This document shows, piece after piece, positions 34,986 to 43,593 of a stretch of 64,000 nucleotides of DNA (its first letter is position 1; each line of letters begins with the position of its first letter). The position numbers and the translations under genes are program-made. The notes under the pieces were generated by a model that worked only from the letters and a program-made list of their open reading frames with translations, searched no databases and was not told the DNA's origin. The DNA comes from Curvibacter gracilis ATCC BAA-807. GTDB taxonomy: Bacteria; Pseudomonadota; Gammaproteobacteria; Burkholderiales; Burkholderiaceae_C. The stretch covers positions 124,001 to 188,000 of the forward strand of contig NZ_JADZ01000014.1 of NCBI RefSeq assembly GCF_000518645.1. The letters run 5' to 3'.

Positions 34986-36263
34986 ATGAAAACCATCGCA
35001 GTCATCGGCGGCGGCATCACCGGCGTCACCACGGCCTATGCGCTGGCGCGCCGCGGCCTCTCGGTCACCCTGTTCGAGAAGAACCGCTATGCCGCCATGG
35101 AGACCTCGTTTGCCAACGGCGGCCAGCTGTCGGCCTCGAACGCCGAGGTCTGGAACCACCCCTCGACCCTGCTCAAGGGCCTGAAGTGGATGCTGCGCAA
35201 CGATGCGCCGCTGCTGGTCAACCCCAAGCCCAGCTGGCACAAGATCTCGTGGTTTGCCGAGTTCATCGCCCACCTGCCGCATTACGAGCGCAACACCATC
35301 GAGACCGCCCGCCTGGCCGTGGCGGCCCGCGAGCACCTGTTTGCCTGGGCGCAGGAGGAGGGCATCGACTTCGACCTCAAGAAGCAAGGCATCCTGCACA
35401 TCTACCGCGACAAGGCCGGCTTTGACCACGCCGGCCGGGTGTCCGAGCTGCTGGCCCGTGGCGGCCTGCCGCGCCGCGCCGTGACGCCTGCCGAGATGAA
35501 GGCCATCGAGCCCACGCTGGCCGGCCAGTACTTCGGCGGCTACTACACCGAGAGCGACTCCACCGGCGACATCCACAAGTTCACCAACGGCCTGGCCCGC
35601 GCGGCCGAGCGCCGCGGGGTGCGCACCCTGTTCGGGCAGGACGTGCAGGGTGTGCGGTCGCATGGTGGGGGCATCCAGGTCACCGCGGCCGATGCCTCGG
35701 GCGTGACGCAGCACGCCTTCGACGCGGTGGTGGTCTGTGCCGGCACGGCCAGCCGCCAGATTGCCGCCAGCCTGGGCGACCGCATCAACATCTACCCGGT
35801 CAAGGGCTACTCCATCACGGTCAACCTGCGCGACGAGACCAGCCAGCGCGCGGCCCCCCAGGTCAGCCTGCTGGACGATGCCACCAAGCTGGTCACCAGC
35901 CGCCTCGGGGTGGACCGTTTCCGCGTGGCGGGCACGGCCGAATTCAACGGCTTCAACAAAGACATCCGGGCCGACCGCATCCAGCCCCTGATCGACTGGG
36001 TGCAGCAATGCTTCCCCGGCGTCAGCACCCAGAGCGTGGTGCCCTGGGCCGGGCTGCGCCCGATGATGCCCAACATGCTGCCCCGGGTGGGCCGGGGCAG
36101 GGCCCCCGGGGTGTTCTACAACACGGGCCATGGCCACCTGGGCTGGACGCTGAGCGCCGTCACGGCCGACATGATCGGCGATGTGGTGGCCGAAGCCCTG
36201 CTGCCTCGGCCGATGCTGGTGGGCGCCGGGGCTGTGGCAGGGCACGCACTCACCCAGGCCTGA
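34986..36263 (+). CDS. dadA: D-amino acid dehydrogenase family flavoprotein
   Basis: This 425-residue FAD-dependent oxidoreductase (E. coli DadA is 432) starts KTIAVIGGGITGVTTAYALARRGLSVTLFEKN, the dinucleotide-binding fold. It has ETSFANGGQLSASNAEVWNHPSTLLKGLKWM near the N-terminus and GHGHLGWTLSAVTADMIGDVV at the C-terminus, all DadA signatures. It oxidises D-amino acids (or glycine-like substrates) to oxo acids, passing electrons to the respiratory chain at the inner membrane. The upstream glycine riboswitch strongly suggests a role in glycine or glycine-derived amino-acid catabolism. The start ATG at 34986 has GGAG 10 bases upstream. Confidence 0.94.
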   Translation: MKTIAVIGGGITGVTTAYALARRGLSVTLFEKNRYAAMETSFANGGQLSASNAEVWNHPSTLLKGLKWMLRNDAPLLVNPKPSWHKISWFAEFIAHLPHYERNTIETARLAVAAREHLFAWAQEEGIDFDLKKQGILHIYRDKAGFDHAGRVSELLARGGLPRRAVTPAEMKAIEPTLAGQYFGGYYTESDSTGDIHKFTNGLARAAERRGVRTLFGQDVQGVRSHGGGIQVTAADASGVTQHAFDAVVVCAGTASRQIAASLGDRINIYPVKGYSITVNLRDETSQRAAPQVSLLDDATKLVTSRLGVDRFRVAGTAEFNGFNKDIRADRIQPLIDWVQQCFPGVSTQSVVPWAGLRPMMPNMLPRVGRGRAPGVFYNTGHGHLGWTLSAVTADMIGDVVAEALLPRPMLVGAGAVAGHALTQA

Positions 36264-36274
36264 CGGGCTTGCAG

Positions 36275-36337
36275 CCGGGCGCTCGGGATGGCGCCCGGTT
36301 CTGGTGCGCGGCCGCCAAGGCCCCGCTGGGCCTTGGC
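36275..36337 (+). terminator. Two strong hairpins downstream of dadA
   Basis: CCGGGCGC/GCGCCCGG (36275-36282 and 36291-36298) and GCCAAGGCCC/GGGCCTTGGC (36314-36323 and 36328-36337, loop CGCT) are perfect inverted repeats within 75 bp of the dadA stop. Neither has a convincing T run. They may still terminate or protect the transcript. The rest of the 237-bp gap to the chemoreceptor gene shows nothing else. Confidence 0.5.
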
Positions 36338-36500
36338 ATCGCGGGGCGTGGTGCCCTGTGTTGGGGCACCTCGGCGTGCACCCGTGTCATCCGGGCCTGG
36401 GTCAGGGCATCGAGGATTCGGCACCGAACTTGCTCAGTGTGAAGCGGACCGCCCTGCACCCCAGGCAAGGGCCGGCCTGAGTTCTGTGCTTTCCCATTCC

Positions 36501-38477
36501 ATGAATCCCCCACGCCACACCCCCCTGCTTTCTGCCTCCCCACGTTCTTCCGGTCATTTCTTCCAGCACCATGGCGTGTGGGCGCCGGGGGTCAGGCTGT
36601 TCAGGCGGCTGCAGTTCGGCGCCAAGGCCGGCTGGATCTCTCTGGCCTTTCTGGTGCCCATCGTGCTGCTCTTGCTGGCCTATGTGCGCACCAGCCAGGC
36701 CACCATCGACTTCGCCGCCAGCGAGCGCGTGGGCGTCGAGGTCATCCGCCACATCGAGCCCTGGCTGATCGAGGTGCAGAAACAGCGCCGTCTGGTCGAG
36801 TCGGGCATCGCCAGGACGCCGGATCTGGAGGCGATTGCGGCCCGCATGGCGGCCACGCAGGCCAGTTTGACGGCGGTGGCTTCGCAGCTGGATCTGCGTA
36901 CCGAATTCAGTCGTGTGGCCCAGTTGCACGAGCAACTCAAGCCCCTGGTCGCCAGTGGCCGTGCCGACGATCTGAGCGCTCCATTGCAGACCTATGTGGA
37001 TGCCGTGCGCGATCTGCGTGTGACGGTGATGGACCGATCCCAGCTCACGCTCGATCCCGATCAGGACACCTACTACCTGATGACCCTGTCGACCGATGTG
37101 GTGTCGGCGGTGATCGAGCCGGTCTCGCGGACCCGGGCCTTGGCCGGTGCGATCGCACGCCATGGCGAACCCGATGCAGCGGCCCTGCGCCAACTCTATG
37201 GCGTCTGGTACCAGGGGCGCGAGAGTGTGGACGGTGTGCTGAAAGCCGCACAACGAGCCGCCGAGGCCAACCCTGAGGTGACACGGCGTGTCAAAGCGGC
37301 TGAGGCTGTCGAAGCCGCGCGCGCCTTCTTGAATGCCGCTGACAAGTCCTGGTTCGGCCCGGCCTTCAAGGCTGACACCGAAGCCCTGAATGGCCCTGGC
37401 CAGGTGGCGGTGGACCGTCTGCGCGAGGTGGGCACGGCCAGCCTGGGCCTGCTCGACGAGTTGCTGAGCCAGCGCATTGCCCGCACCGAGAGCGAGCGGC
37501 GGCTGCTGCTGGTCGGGCTGGTGCTGTGCCTGCTGGTCGGCGTCTACCTTTTCTATGCGTTCTACCTGGTCATGAACGGCGGCTTGCAAGAGGTCAGCCG
37601 CCATCTGGAGGCCATGACCGAGGGCGACCTCACCACCTCGCCCAGCCCCTGGGGGCGCGACGAGGCGGCCAGCCTGATGATCATGCTGCGCCAGATGCAG
37701 GACAGCTTGCGCAGCATGGTGCTGCAGGTGCGGCGCTCGTCGGACGAGATCGTGCACTCCAGCACCGAGATCGCCGAGGGCTCGGTCGACCTTTCGGCGC
37801 GGACCGAGAAGACCGCGGCCAACCTGGAGCAGTCGGCGGCCGCGATGGAGCAGATCGGCGCCACGGTGCGCCAGACCACCGAGCACACCCAGGAGGCCAC
37901 CCGCATCGCCGCCCACAATGCCCAGGTGGCCGGGCATGGCGGTGATGTGATCGGCAACATGGTGGCCACGATGGAGGAGATCCAGGCCGCCTCGCGGCGC
38001 ATCGAAGACATCATCGGCGTCATCGACGGCATTGCGTTCCAGACCAACATCCTGGCGCTCAATGCGGCGGTCGAGGCGGCCCGGGCCGGCGAGCAGGGCC
38101 GGGGCTTTGCCGTGGTGGCCAGCGAGGTGCGCTCACTGGCCCAGCGGTCGGCCGCGGCCGCACGCGAAATCAAGGCCCTGATCGGCACCAGTGTGGAGAA
38201 GGTGGAAGGCGGCACCGCCATCGTGCGCGAAGCCGGCAGCACCATGCAGGACATCGTGCAAAGTGCCCAGCGTGTCAACGAGCTGCTGAGCTACATCGCC
38301 ACCGGGGCGGTGGAGCAGAGCCAGGGCATCGGCCAGGTCAGCGAGGCGGTGCAGGAGCTGGACCGCGCCACGCAACAGAATGCCGCGCTGGTCGAGGAGA
38401 CCGCGGCGGGTGCCACAGCCCTGCGTGAGCAGGCGGCGCGGCTGGCCCGCGAGGTGGCGCGCTTTCAGGTGCCTTGA
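36501..38477 (+). CDS. Methyl-accepting chemotaxis protein
   Basis: This 658-residue chemoreceptor has a transmembrane helix at about 44-62, a large periplasmic helical sensor domain (63-333), a second helix at about 334-355, a HAMP domain ([26 protein letters not shown]) and the cytoplasmic signalling hairpin. The hairpin tip reads [59 protein letters not shown]. There is no C-terminal NWETF-type CheR/CheB tether. The periplasmic [26 protein letters not shown] stretch is typical of long helical-bundle receptors. The ligand is unknown. The start at ATG 36501 (MNPPRHTP) is the best of several. Confidence 0.93.
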   Translation: MNPPRHTPLLSASPRSSGHFFQHHGVWAPGVRLFRRLQFGAKAGWISLAFLVPIVLLLLAYVRTSQATIDFAASERVGVEVIRHIEPWLIEVQKQRRLVESGIARTPDLEAIAARMAATQASLTAVASQLDLRTEFSRVAQLHEQLKPLVASGRADDLSAPLQTYVDAVRDLRVTVMDRSQLTLDPDQDTYYLMTLSTDVVSAVIEPVSRTRALAGAIARHGEPDAAALRQLYGVWYQGRESVDGVLKAAQRAAEANPEVTRRVKAAEAVEAARAFLNAADKSWFGPAFKADTEALNGPGQVAVDRLREVGTASLGLLDELLSQRIARTESERRLLLVGLVLCLLVGVYLFYAFYLVMNGGLQEVSRHLEAMTEGDLTTSPSPWGRDEAASLMIMLRQMQDSLRSMVLQVRRSSDEIVHSSTEIAEGSVDLSARTEKTAANLEQSAAAMEQIGATVRQTTEHTQEATRIAAHNAQVAGHGGDVIGNMVATMEEIQAASRRIEDIIGVIDGIAFQTNILALNAAVEAARAGEQGRGFAVVASEVRSLAQRSAAAAREIKALIGTSVEKVEGGTAIVREAGSTMQDIVQSAQRVNELLSYIATGAVEQSQGIGQVSEAVQELDRATQQNAALVEETAAGATALREQAARLAREVARFQVP

Positions 38478-38498
38478 AAGCGTTTCATCCCCCGTGCC

Positions 38499-38927
38499 TC
38501 AGCGGCAAAGGGCCAGGATGTCGGCCGGCACCGGCACGGCCTTGATGCGCTCCGGGCCCTCGGCGCTCTCGGGCAGGCGCACGCAGAAGGCGCGCACCTC
38601 GCGCCCCTCGCACAGCACCTCGTCGCCGCGTTTGACCACGTGGCGGTGCACAAAGGTCTTGTCGCGCCATTCCTCGACGCTGGTGTGGATCTGCAGCGTC
38701 TCGCCATAGGTGGCAGGGCGCATGAACTTGGTGTTGATCTCCAGCAGCGGCGTGCCGATGATGCCGGTGGTCTTGACCAGTTCACCCCAGGGCGGCACGC
38801 CACAGGCCATGAAAAAGTTCAGCGACGAGGCGTCCATCCATTTCGAGAAATTCGGAAAGAACACGATGCCGGCCGGATCGCAGTCGCCGAACATCACCTT
38901 CACTTCATAGACCACGGTTTGGGTCAT
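38499..38927 (-). CDS. Hot-dog-fold acyl-CoA thioesterase (4-hydroxybenzoyl-CoA type)
   Basis: This 142-residue protein has the catalytic-loop signature VMFGDCDPAGIVFFPNFSKWMD, with the nucleophilic Asp15-x-Asp17 region and Tyr replaced by Phe in the FFPNF segment. HTSVEEWRDKTFVHRHVV is typical of the YbgC/4-hydroxybenzoyl-CoA thioesterase family. It would hydrolyse an aromatic or short acyl-CoA in the cytoplasm. ATG 38927 was chosen since upstream codons add unrelated sequence. It sits between the chemoreceptor and cheW on the opposite strand. Confidence 0.9.
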   Translation of the reverse strand: MTQTVVYEVKVMFGDCDPAGIVFFPNFSKWMDASSLNFFMACGVPPWGELVKTTGIIGTPLLEINTKFMRPATYGETLQIHTSVEEWRDKTFVHRHVVKRGDEVLCEGREVRAFCVRLPESAEGPERIKAVPVPADILALCR

Positions 38928-39141
38928 GGGGTCTCCATGGGTTTGATTGACAGCTTGGTGACCAGGCCCTGGGCCCGACTCACCTCTGACCCGATTGTCG
39001 GGCCTGCACGGCGGTGCCGCAGTCGACGGGGTTCGCCGGTGTCGGCAGTGCCGGGCCGGGCAACGCACAAAAGAGGCTGTGGAGGCTCATTTCTCACTGT
39101 CAGATCAACAAAAATACAATTTTTATTGATTTTCAAGGGTG

Positions 39142-39174
39142 AATTGCTTATCATAAAAATCAATTTAAGCAATT
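39142..39174. promoter_or_regulatory. Perfect inverted repeat in the A/T-rich cheW leader
   Basis: AATTGCTTA (39142-39150) and TAAGCAATT (39166-39174) are perfectly complementary across 15 bp. They lie in the only strongly A/T-rich patch between the thioesterase and cheW (39110-39175), 40 bp in front of cheW. They could be an operator or overlap the promoter. Confidence 0.5.
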
Positions 39175-39213
39175 GATGGCGATGCCCAGCGTGTCTGCCT
39201 CAGGAGTCATTTC

Positions 39214-39744
39214 ATGGAACTGTCCACTTCTTCCTCCCCCTCCAGCCGGGCCGGCCGCCCCAGCGAGGCCTCGGCCCAGGTGCGCGAGTACCTGGCCTTC
39301 CAGGTCGGCAAAGAGCTGTATGGCGTGGACATCCTGCGCGTGCAGGAGATCCGCGGCTTCGAGACCCCCACCCGCATCGCAGGGGCCTCCGAGGTGGTGC
39401 GTGGGGTGCTGAACCTGCGCGGGGTCATCGTGCCCGTGCTGGACCTGCGCCACAGCATGGGCCTGCCGGCCGACATCGGGGTGGGCACCGTGACCATCGT
39501 GATGAACCTCAAGCAACGCACCGTGGGTTTCGTGGTGGATGGCGTGACCGATGTGGTCGGCCTGGCCCCGGCCGACATCCAGCCGGCCCCCGAACTGGCC
39601 GACGGCGGGCGCGGTACCTTCATCCAGGGCCTGGGCGAGCTCAAGGTGGAAGGGCGCCAGCAGATGCTGATCCTGCTCGACGCCGATCAGTTGCTGGGCC
39701 AACTGGGCGACAGCGAACAGGCCCTGCTCGCGGTGCCGGTGTAA
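39214..39744 (+). CDS. cheW: CheW chemotaxis coupling protein
   Basis: This 176-residue protein has one CheW domain: EYLAFQVGKELYGVDILRVQEIRGFETPTRIAGASEVVRGVLNLRGVIVPVLDLRHSMGLP and TVGFVVDGVTDVVGLAPADIQPAPEL. It links chemoreceptors to CheA. An N-terminal Ser/Pro-rich tail of about 22 residues precedes the domain. With the chemoreceptor 0.7 kb upstream it may form a small dedicated signalling set, though no cheA is in the window. Its stop abuts the convergent flavoprotein gene with no gap. Confidence 0.94.
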   Translation: MELSTSSSPSSRAGRPSEASAQVREYLAFQVGKELYGVDILRVQEIRGFETPTRIAGASEVVRGVLNLRGVIVPVLDLRHSMGLPADIGVGTVTIVMNLKQRTVGFVVDGVTDVVGLAPADIQPAPELADGGRGTFIQGLGELKVEGRQQMLILLDADQLLGQLGDSEQALLAVPV

Positions 39745-41481
39745 TCAGGCCGCGGATCTGGCGCGGGCACAGGCGTGCTGTGCCGCCAGGTAGGCAAACA
39801 CCAGGCCCGGCCCGATGGTGATGCCGGGCGCGGTGTACACGCCCCCCATGATCGAGTTCATGTCGTTGCCTACCGCGTACAGGCCGGGCAGAGCCTGGTC
39901 GTGCTCGTTGAGCAGTCGGGCCTGTGCGTCGGTCACCAGGCCGGTGCTGGCGCCGATGTCACCGGGGTAGAGGCGGATGGCGTAGAACGGCGCTTCTTTC
40001 AGCGGCCCCAGATTGGGGTTGCGCCCGCCCGCCGTCGCGTCGCCGATGTTCTGCTGGTAGGCCGTCTCGCCGCGGTGGAAGTCGGGGTCCACGCCGGTTT
40101 CGGCATAGCGGTTGATCTGTTCCACGGTGCGCTGCAATGCGTCGGCAGGCACCATCAATTGCGCGGCCAACTCGGCCAGCGTCCGGCCCTGCACCAGGTA
40201 GCCATCGGCCAGGAAGGGGGCCAGCCCCTTGCCGCCCGGGCGCACCATGCCCAGGCCGTACTGGCGCAGGGCTTTGGCGTCGCACACCAGGTAGGCCGGG
40301 ATGGCGGGGCTTTGCTGGTGGGCCTTCTGCATGGCCAGGCCGAACAGGTGGTACGAGGTGCTTTCGTTGACAAAGCGCTCGCCGGCCTGGTTCACGGTCA
40401 CCATGCCGGGCTTGGCCCGGTCCATCACAAAGTGCGGGAACACCGCCTGGCTGCCATCGGCACGCCGGCGCAACGACACCGGGGCCCAGAAGGCCGGGCT
40501 CAGGCCATTGCGGCCATGGCGGGCCCCCAGGCCCTGGACCAGGCTCTGCGCCTGGCCGGTGTGGCCGGGCGCGGCGGGGCACCAGGCCTCGTCGGCGCCG
40601 GGCAGCAGCTTCTGGCGCCACTCGGGGTGGCGGTTGAAGCCGCCGCTGGCCAGCACCACGCCGCCCCGCACCTTCACAGTCAGGCGCTGGCCGTTCTGCT
40701 CCAGCGTCAATTCGCGCAGGCCTTGCTGCTCGGGTCCCAGGGCGCACACGCTGGTGTTCAGCGCCAGGCTGACCTGGTCGTGCTGGGCCAGCGAGTGCAG
40801 CAGGCGCGCGATCAGGGCATTGCCCATCACCAGGCGGGTGCCGCGCGGGTGGCTCAGGCGGTCCAGGCCGTGGCGTGCCAGGATCTTGATCGAGTGCTTG
40901 AGCGAGGCCCAGGAGCGCGTCATGCCCAGCAGGTGGTTGATGTCGTTGCGGTCCACCATCATGCCGCCCAGCACGGTGAACTCGGGGATGGGCGGGCGCA
41001 GCAGCTTCAGCAGCGGGCCCAGGCGGCGGCCGTCGAAGGGCAGGGGCTCCAGGGCGCGCCCGCACAGGGTCGAGCCACCCAGGTCGGAGATGTAGTCAGG
41101 GTGCTTGGCATAGGCGCGGTACCGCACCTCGGAGTGCGCCTCGATCTGGTCCACCGCGGCCCGGCCATGGGCCAGAAAGGCCTCACGCAGCGCGCGCGGG
41201 GCGTGGTCGCCGATGGCGTTGTCCAGGTAGCGCGTCGCCTCGCTCAGGCTGTCCTGCGGGTTCACCGCCGCGCCCTGGCGCGTGCCCGGCACCCAGGTGG
41301 TGGCCGCCGACAAGGCCGTGGTGCCCCCCACAAATTCGGTCTTCTCGACCACCAGCACCCGCGCCCCCTCGATGGCCGCAAACAGCGCCGCCGACAGCCC
41401 GGCCCCTCCCGCCCCCACCACCACCACATCAAACGTCTGGCCCGGTGTGAGGCCGCTCAAGTCTTTGTCCAGCAACTGCAT
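39745..41481 (-). CDS. FAD-dependent dehydrogenase (KstD/fumarate-reductase flavoprotein family)
   Basis: This 578-residue protein has VVVVGAGGAGLSAALFAAIEGARVLVVEKTEFVGGTTALSAATTWVPG for FAD binding and the C-terminal block NDMNSIMGGVYTAPGITIGPGLVFAYLAAQHA, the hallmark of 3-ketosteroid-1-dehydrogenase-like FAD_binding_2 enzymes. These introduce or remove a C=C bond next to a carbonyl. No signal or haem motif is present, so it is cytoplasmic. A close paralogue lies at 43594-45315. In this cluster it may desaturate a cyclohexanone/cyclohexene carboxylate on the way to an aromatic ring; that is inference. Confidence 0.92.
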   Translation of the reverse strand: MQLLDKDLSGLTPGQTFDVVVVGAGGAGLSAALFAAIEGARVLVVEKTEFVGGTTALSAATTWVPGTRQGAAVNPQDSLSEATRYLDNAIGDHAPRALREAFLAHGRAAVDQIEAHSEVRYRAYAKHPDYISDLGGSTLCGRALEPLPFDGRRLGPLLKLLRPPIPEFTVLGGMMVDRNDINHLLGMTRSWASLKHSIKILARHGLDRLSHPRGTRLVMGNALIARLLHSLAQHDQVSLALNTSVCALGPEQQGLRELTLEQNGQRLTVKVRGGVVLASGGFNRHPEWRQKLLPGADEAWCPAAPGHTGQAQSLVQGLGARHGRNGLSPAFWAPVSLRRRADGSQAVFPHFVMDRAKPGMVTVNQAGERFVNESTSYHLFGLAMQKAHQQSPAIPAYLVCDAKALRQYGLGMVRPGGKGLAPFLADGYLVQGRTLAELAAQLMVPADALQRTVEQINRYAETGVDPDFHRGETAYQQNIGDATAGGRNPNLGPLKEAPFYAIRLYPGDIGASTGLVTDAQARLLNEHDQALPGLYAVGNDMNSIMGGVYTAPGITIGPGLVFAYLAAQHACARARSAA

Positions 41482-41643
41482 ATCAGTGATTCAAATGAAA
41501 AAGTGAGGCCGCGGAGGTGGCTTTGCCAGGCTGCTGTTGTTGTGTTCAGCCTGATGCGGGCAACGAAAACGGAAGAGCAAATTCAGGTCCGGAGCTTTTG
41601 CAAAGACCCACGACGCCCGATCCCGCCCTGCCCGTAACGCTCG

Positions 41644-41749
41644 AAAGGCCGCGGAGCAGGCCACGCCAGCAGGCACCGTGGAGCGGGCTTTGCCCGGCCA
41701 CGGGTGCCGTCCCCTTTGGGGGGATGACGCCGAAGGCGGCTCAGGGGGG
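41644..41749 (-). repeat. 3'-UTR repeat, copy 1 (inverted)
   Basis: Read on the minus strand this stretch is CCCCCCTGAGCCGCCTTCGG..., then GGCAAAGCCCGCTCCACGGTG and ends CTGCTCCGCGGCCTTT. It matches the copies at 47667-47778 and 47869-47936. It begins at the stop codon of the shikimate-dehydrogenase-like gene, whose last codons and TGA are supplied by the repeat edge. The 259-bp gap 41482-41740 otherwise shows no gene. Confidence 0.8.
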
Positions 41750-42547
41750 GGAAAGAAACTCCACCATCAAGTCCCGCACCCGCGCAAACATGTCCGCCCC
41801 GGTCATGGTGGCGCAGCCCAGGCTGCGTGCCTGAGCGATCAGCGGGGTGACCGCGGGCTGGGTGATCACGCAGCCCACGAACATCTGACCCGTGAGGCGG
41901 CTGGCGTCCAGCGGGTAGGGGTCGCTTTCCTTCATGCCCACCGGGGTGGCGTTGAGCACGATGTCAAAGCCGCTCGGGTCGGCGCTGCCGTCGTGCACCG
42001 GGCAACGACCCAGGCCGGCCAGGCGGTTCACCAGGGTCTGCCGCCGGGTGGTGTCTTCGTCGTGGATGGCCAGCTCGCTCACGCCGGCCAGCACCAGGGC
42101 GTGGGCGATCGCCGAGCCGGCGCCACCGGCGCCCACCAGCAAGGCCTTCTTGCCGGCGGGTTGGCAGCCCCGGTCCTGCATGGCGCTGACAAAGCCCAGG
42201 CCGTCGAACATGTCGCCATACCAGCTGCCATCGGGCAGACGGCGCATCACGTTCACCGTGTGCAGAAAGGCGGCGCGTTCGGAGTGCGCGCTGCACAGCT
42301 CGAAGCTGGCGAATTTGTGCGGCACGGTGACGATGATGCCGTCCACATTGCGCGCCAGCGACACGCCGCGTGCCCAGGCCGCCAGCTCGGCCGGCGGCAC
42401 ATGGGCCGGCACCACCAGCGCATGCTGGCCCCGTGCCTGCAAGGCCAGGCTGACCCCGGCTGGGGATTTGACCTGGGCGATCGGGTCGCCCACGATGTAA
42501 TGGACGCGGGTGGCGCCGTCGAGCGAGAGGCTCAGCTTGTCTGTCAT
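41741..42547 (-). CDS. Shikimate dehydrogenase-like protein, paralogue 1
   Basis: This 268-residue protein has the AroE two-domain fold. The N-terminal substrate domain has VTVPHK (catalytic Lys78) and MFDGLG (catalytic Asp115, in place of the usual NTDG). The NADP domain has LLVGAGGAGSAIAHAL (about 136-151) and the LNATPVGM block. The N-terminal pocket reads GDPIAQVKSP where AroE has S-x-S for the shikimate carboxylate, so the substrate is probably not plain shikimate. It starts at ATG 42547, divergent from an IclR regulator with a clear operator between them. Confidence 0.9.
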   Translation of the reverse strand: MTDKLSLSLDGATRVHYIVGDPIAQVKSPAGVSLALQARGQHALVVPAHVPPAELAAWARGVSLARNVDGIIVTVPHKFASFELCSAHSERAAFLHTVNVMRRLPDGSWYGDMFDGLGFVSAMQDRGCQPAGKKALLVGAGGAGSAIAHALVLAGVSELAIHDEDTTRRQTLVNRLAGLGRCPVHDGSADPSGFDIVLNATPVGMKESDPYPLDASRLTGQMFVGCVITQPAVTPLIAQARSLGCATMTGADMFARVRDLMVEFLSPP

Positions 42548-42604
42548 GGTGTGATGAGGGTTCTGGCGGGTGAATTGAATCAAGGCCTCGATGGTATTTG
42601 AAAG

Positions 42605-42637
42605 TGGAATGCAATTCAACTATTGAATTTAATTCCA
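42605..42637. promoter_or_regulatory. IclR-type operator between SDH-like gene 1 and its IclR regulator
   Basis: TGGAATGCAATTCA (42605-42618) and TGAATTTAATTCCA (42624-42637) form a nested dyad: outer TGGAAT/ATTCCA and inner AATTCA/TGAATT pair perfectly around ACTAT. It lies 58 bp in front of the minus-strand gene and 110 bp in front of the regulator. The outer half-sites recur at 58109-58123. Confidence 0.7.
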
Positions 42638-42747
42638 ATTTATCGGTATGATGGCGGCATGCAGTCACGCCACGCCCTGTCACTCACCCCCGCCGCTGGC
42701 CGCGGCTCGGGTACGCTCAGGCTCCTTCCCGCATGGAGAGTTGAGCA

Positions 42748-43575
42748 ATGAGTGGCGTATTGGAAAGAACCCTGGGCATTCTTGAACTGCTGGCCCAGCA
42801 TGGCGATGGGCTGGAGCTGGCGGTCATCGCCGACCGCCTGGACATCCCGCGCAGCGCGGTGCACCGCCTGCTGACCGATCTGGTGCGCTGCGGCTATGTG
42901 CGCCAGTTGCGCGACCACGGCGACTACATGCTCACCACCAAGCTGGTGGCCATGGGCCTGTCCTTTCTCAGCAGCACCGGCATCGTCGACATCGCCCAGC
43001 CCCTGCTCGACCGCCTGGCCGAGATCTCGGGCGAGCTGGTGCGCCTGGCCGTGGTCGATGGCCACCGCCTGACCTGGGTGGCGCGGGCCCAGGGCGCCCG
43101 CCAGGGCCTGCGTTACGACCCCGACATGGGCAGCGATGCGCTGCTGGCCTGCTCGTCTTCGGGCCTGGCCTGGCTGTCGGGCCTGAGCGACGACGAGGCC
43201 CTGGCCCTGCTGGCCCAGCAAGGCCTGGGCGAGCCCGGCAAGTACGGCCCCAACGCTCCCACCAGCCTGCAGGCCGTGATGGCCGAGGTGCAGGCCACGC
43301 GCCAGCGCGGCTACAGCCTGACCTGCGAAACCTACACCGCCGGCCTCAATGCCATGGCGGCCCCGGTGCGCCTGCACGGCCAGCCGCCCCTGGGCACGCT
43401 CAGCATCGCGGGCCCCACCGTGCGCTTCACCCCGGAGCGCATGCAGGCCCTGGGCGATGAGTTGCTGGCCTGTGCCGCCCAACTGGCGGCGGCCAGCGGC
43501 AGCTCGCCTTTCTTCAGCAAACCTGCCCAGGGCCTGCGCGCCACGGCGGGCGCCAAACCCATTTACGCGGCCTGA
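42748..43575 (+). CDS. IclR-family transcriptional regulator 1
   Basis: This 275-residue protein has an N-terminal winged HTH (LERTLGILELLAQHGDGLELAVIADRLDIPRSAVHRLLTDLVRCGYVRQL) and an IclR effector domain with HRLTWVARAQGARQGLRYDPDMGSDALLACSSSGLAWLSGL. The effector pocket is typical of regulators that bind small organic or aromatic acids. It lies between the divergent SDH-like gene and the downstream flavoprotein gene, 18 bp from the latter, and probably controls both. It is less like the PcaR/PobR group than the other three IclR proteins of the window. Confidence 0.93.
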   Translation: MSGVLERTLGILELLAQHGDGLELAVIADRLDIPRSAVHRLLTDLVRCGYVRQLRDHGDYMLTTKLVAMGLSFLSSTGIVDIAQPLLDRLAEISGELVRLAVVDGHRLTWVARAQGARQGLRYDPDMGSDALLACSSSGLAWLSGLSDDEALALLAQQGLGEPGKYGPNAPTSLQAVMAEVQATRQRGYSLTCETYTAGLNAMAAPVRLHGQPPLGTLSIAGPTVRFTPERMQALGDELLACAAQLAAASGSSPFFSKPAQGLRATAGAKPIYAA

Positions 43576-43593
43576 GGGCCCCAGCACGCCTCC

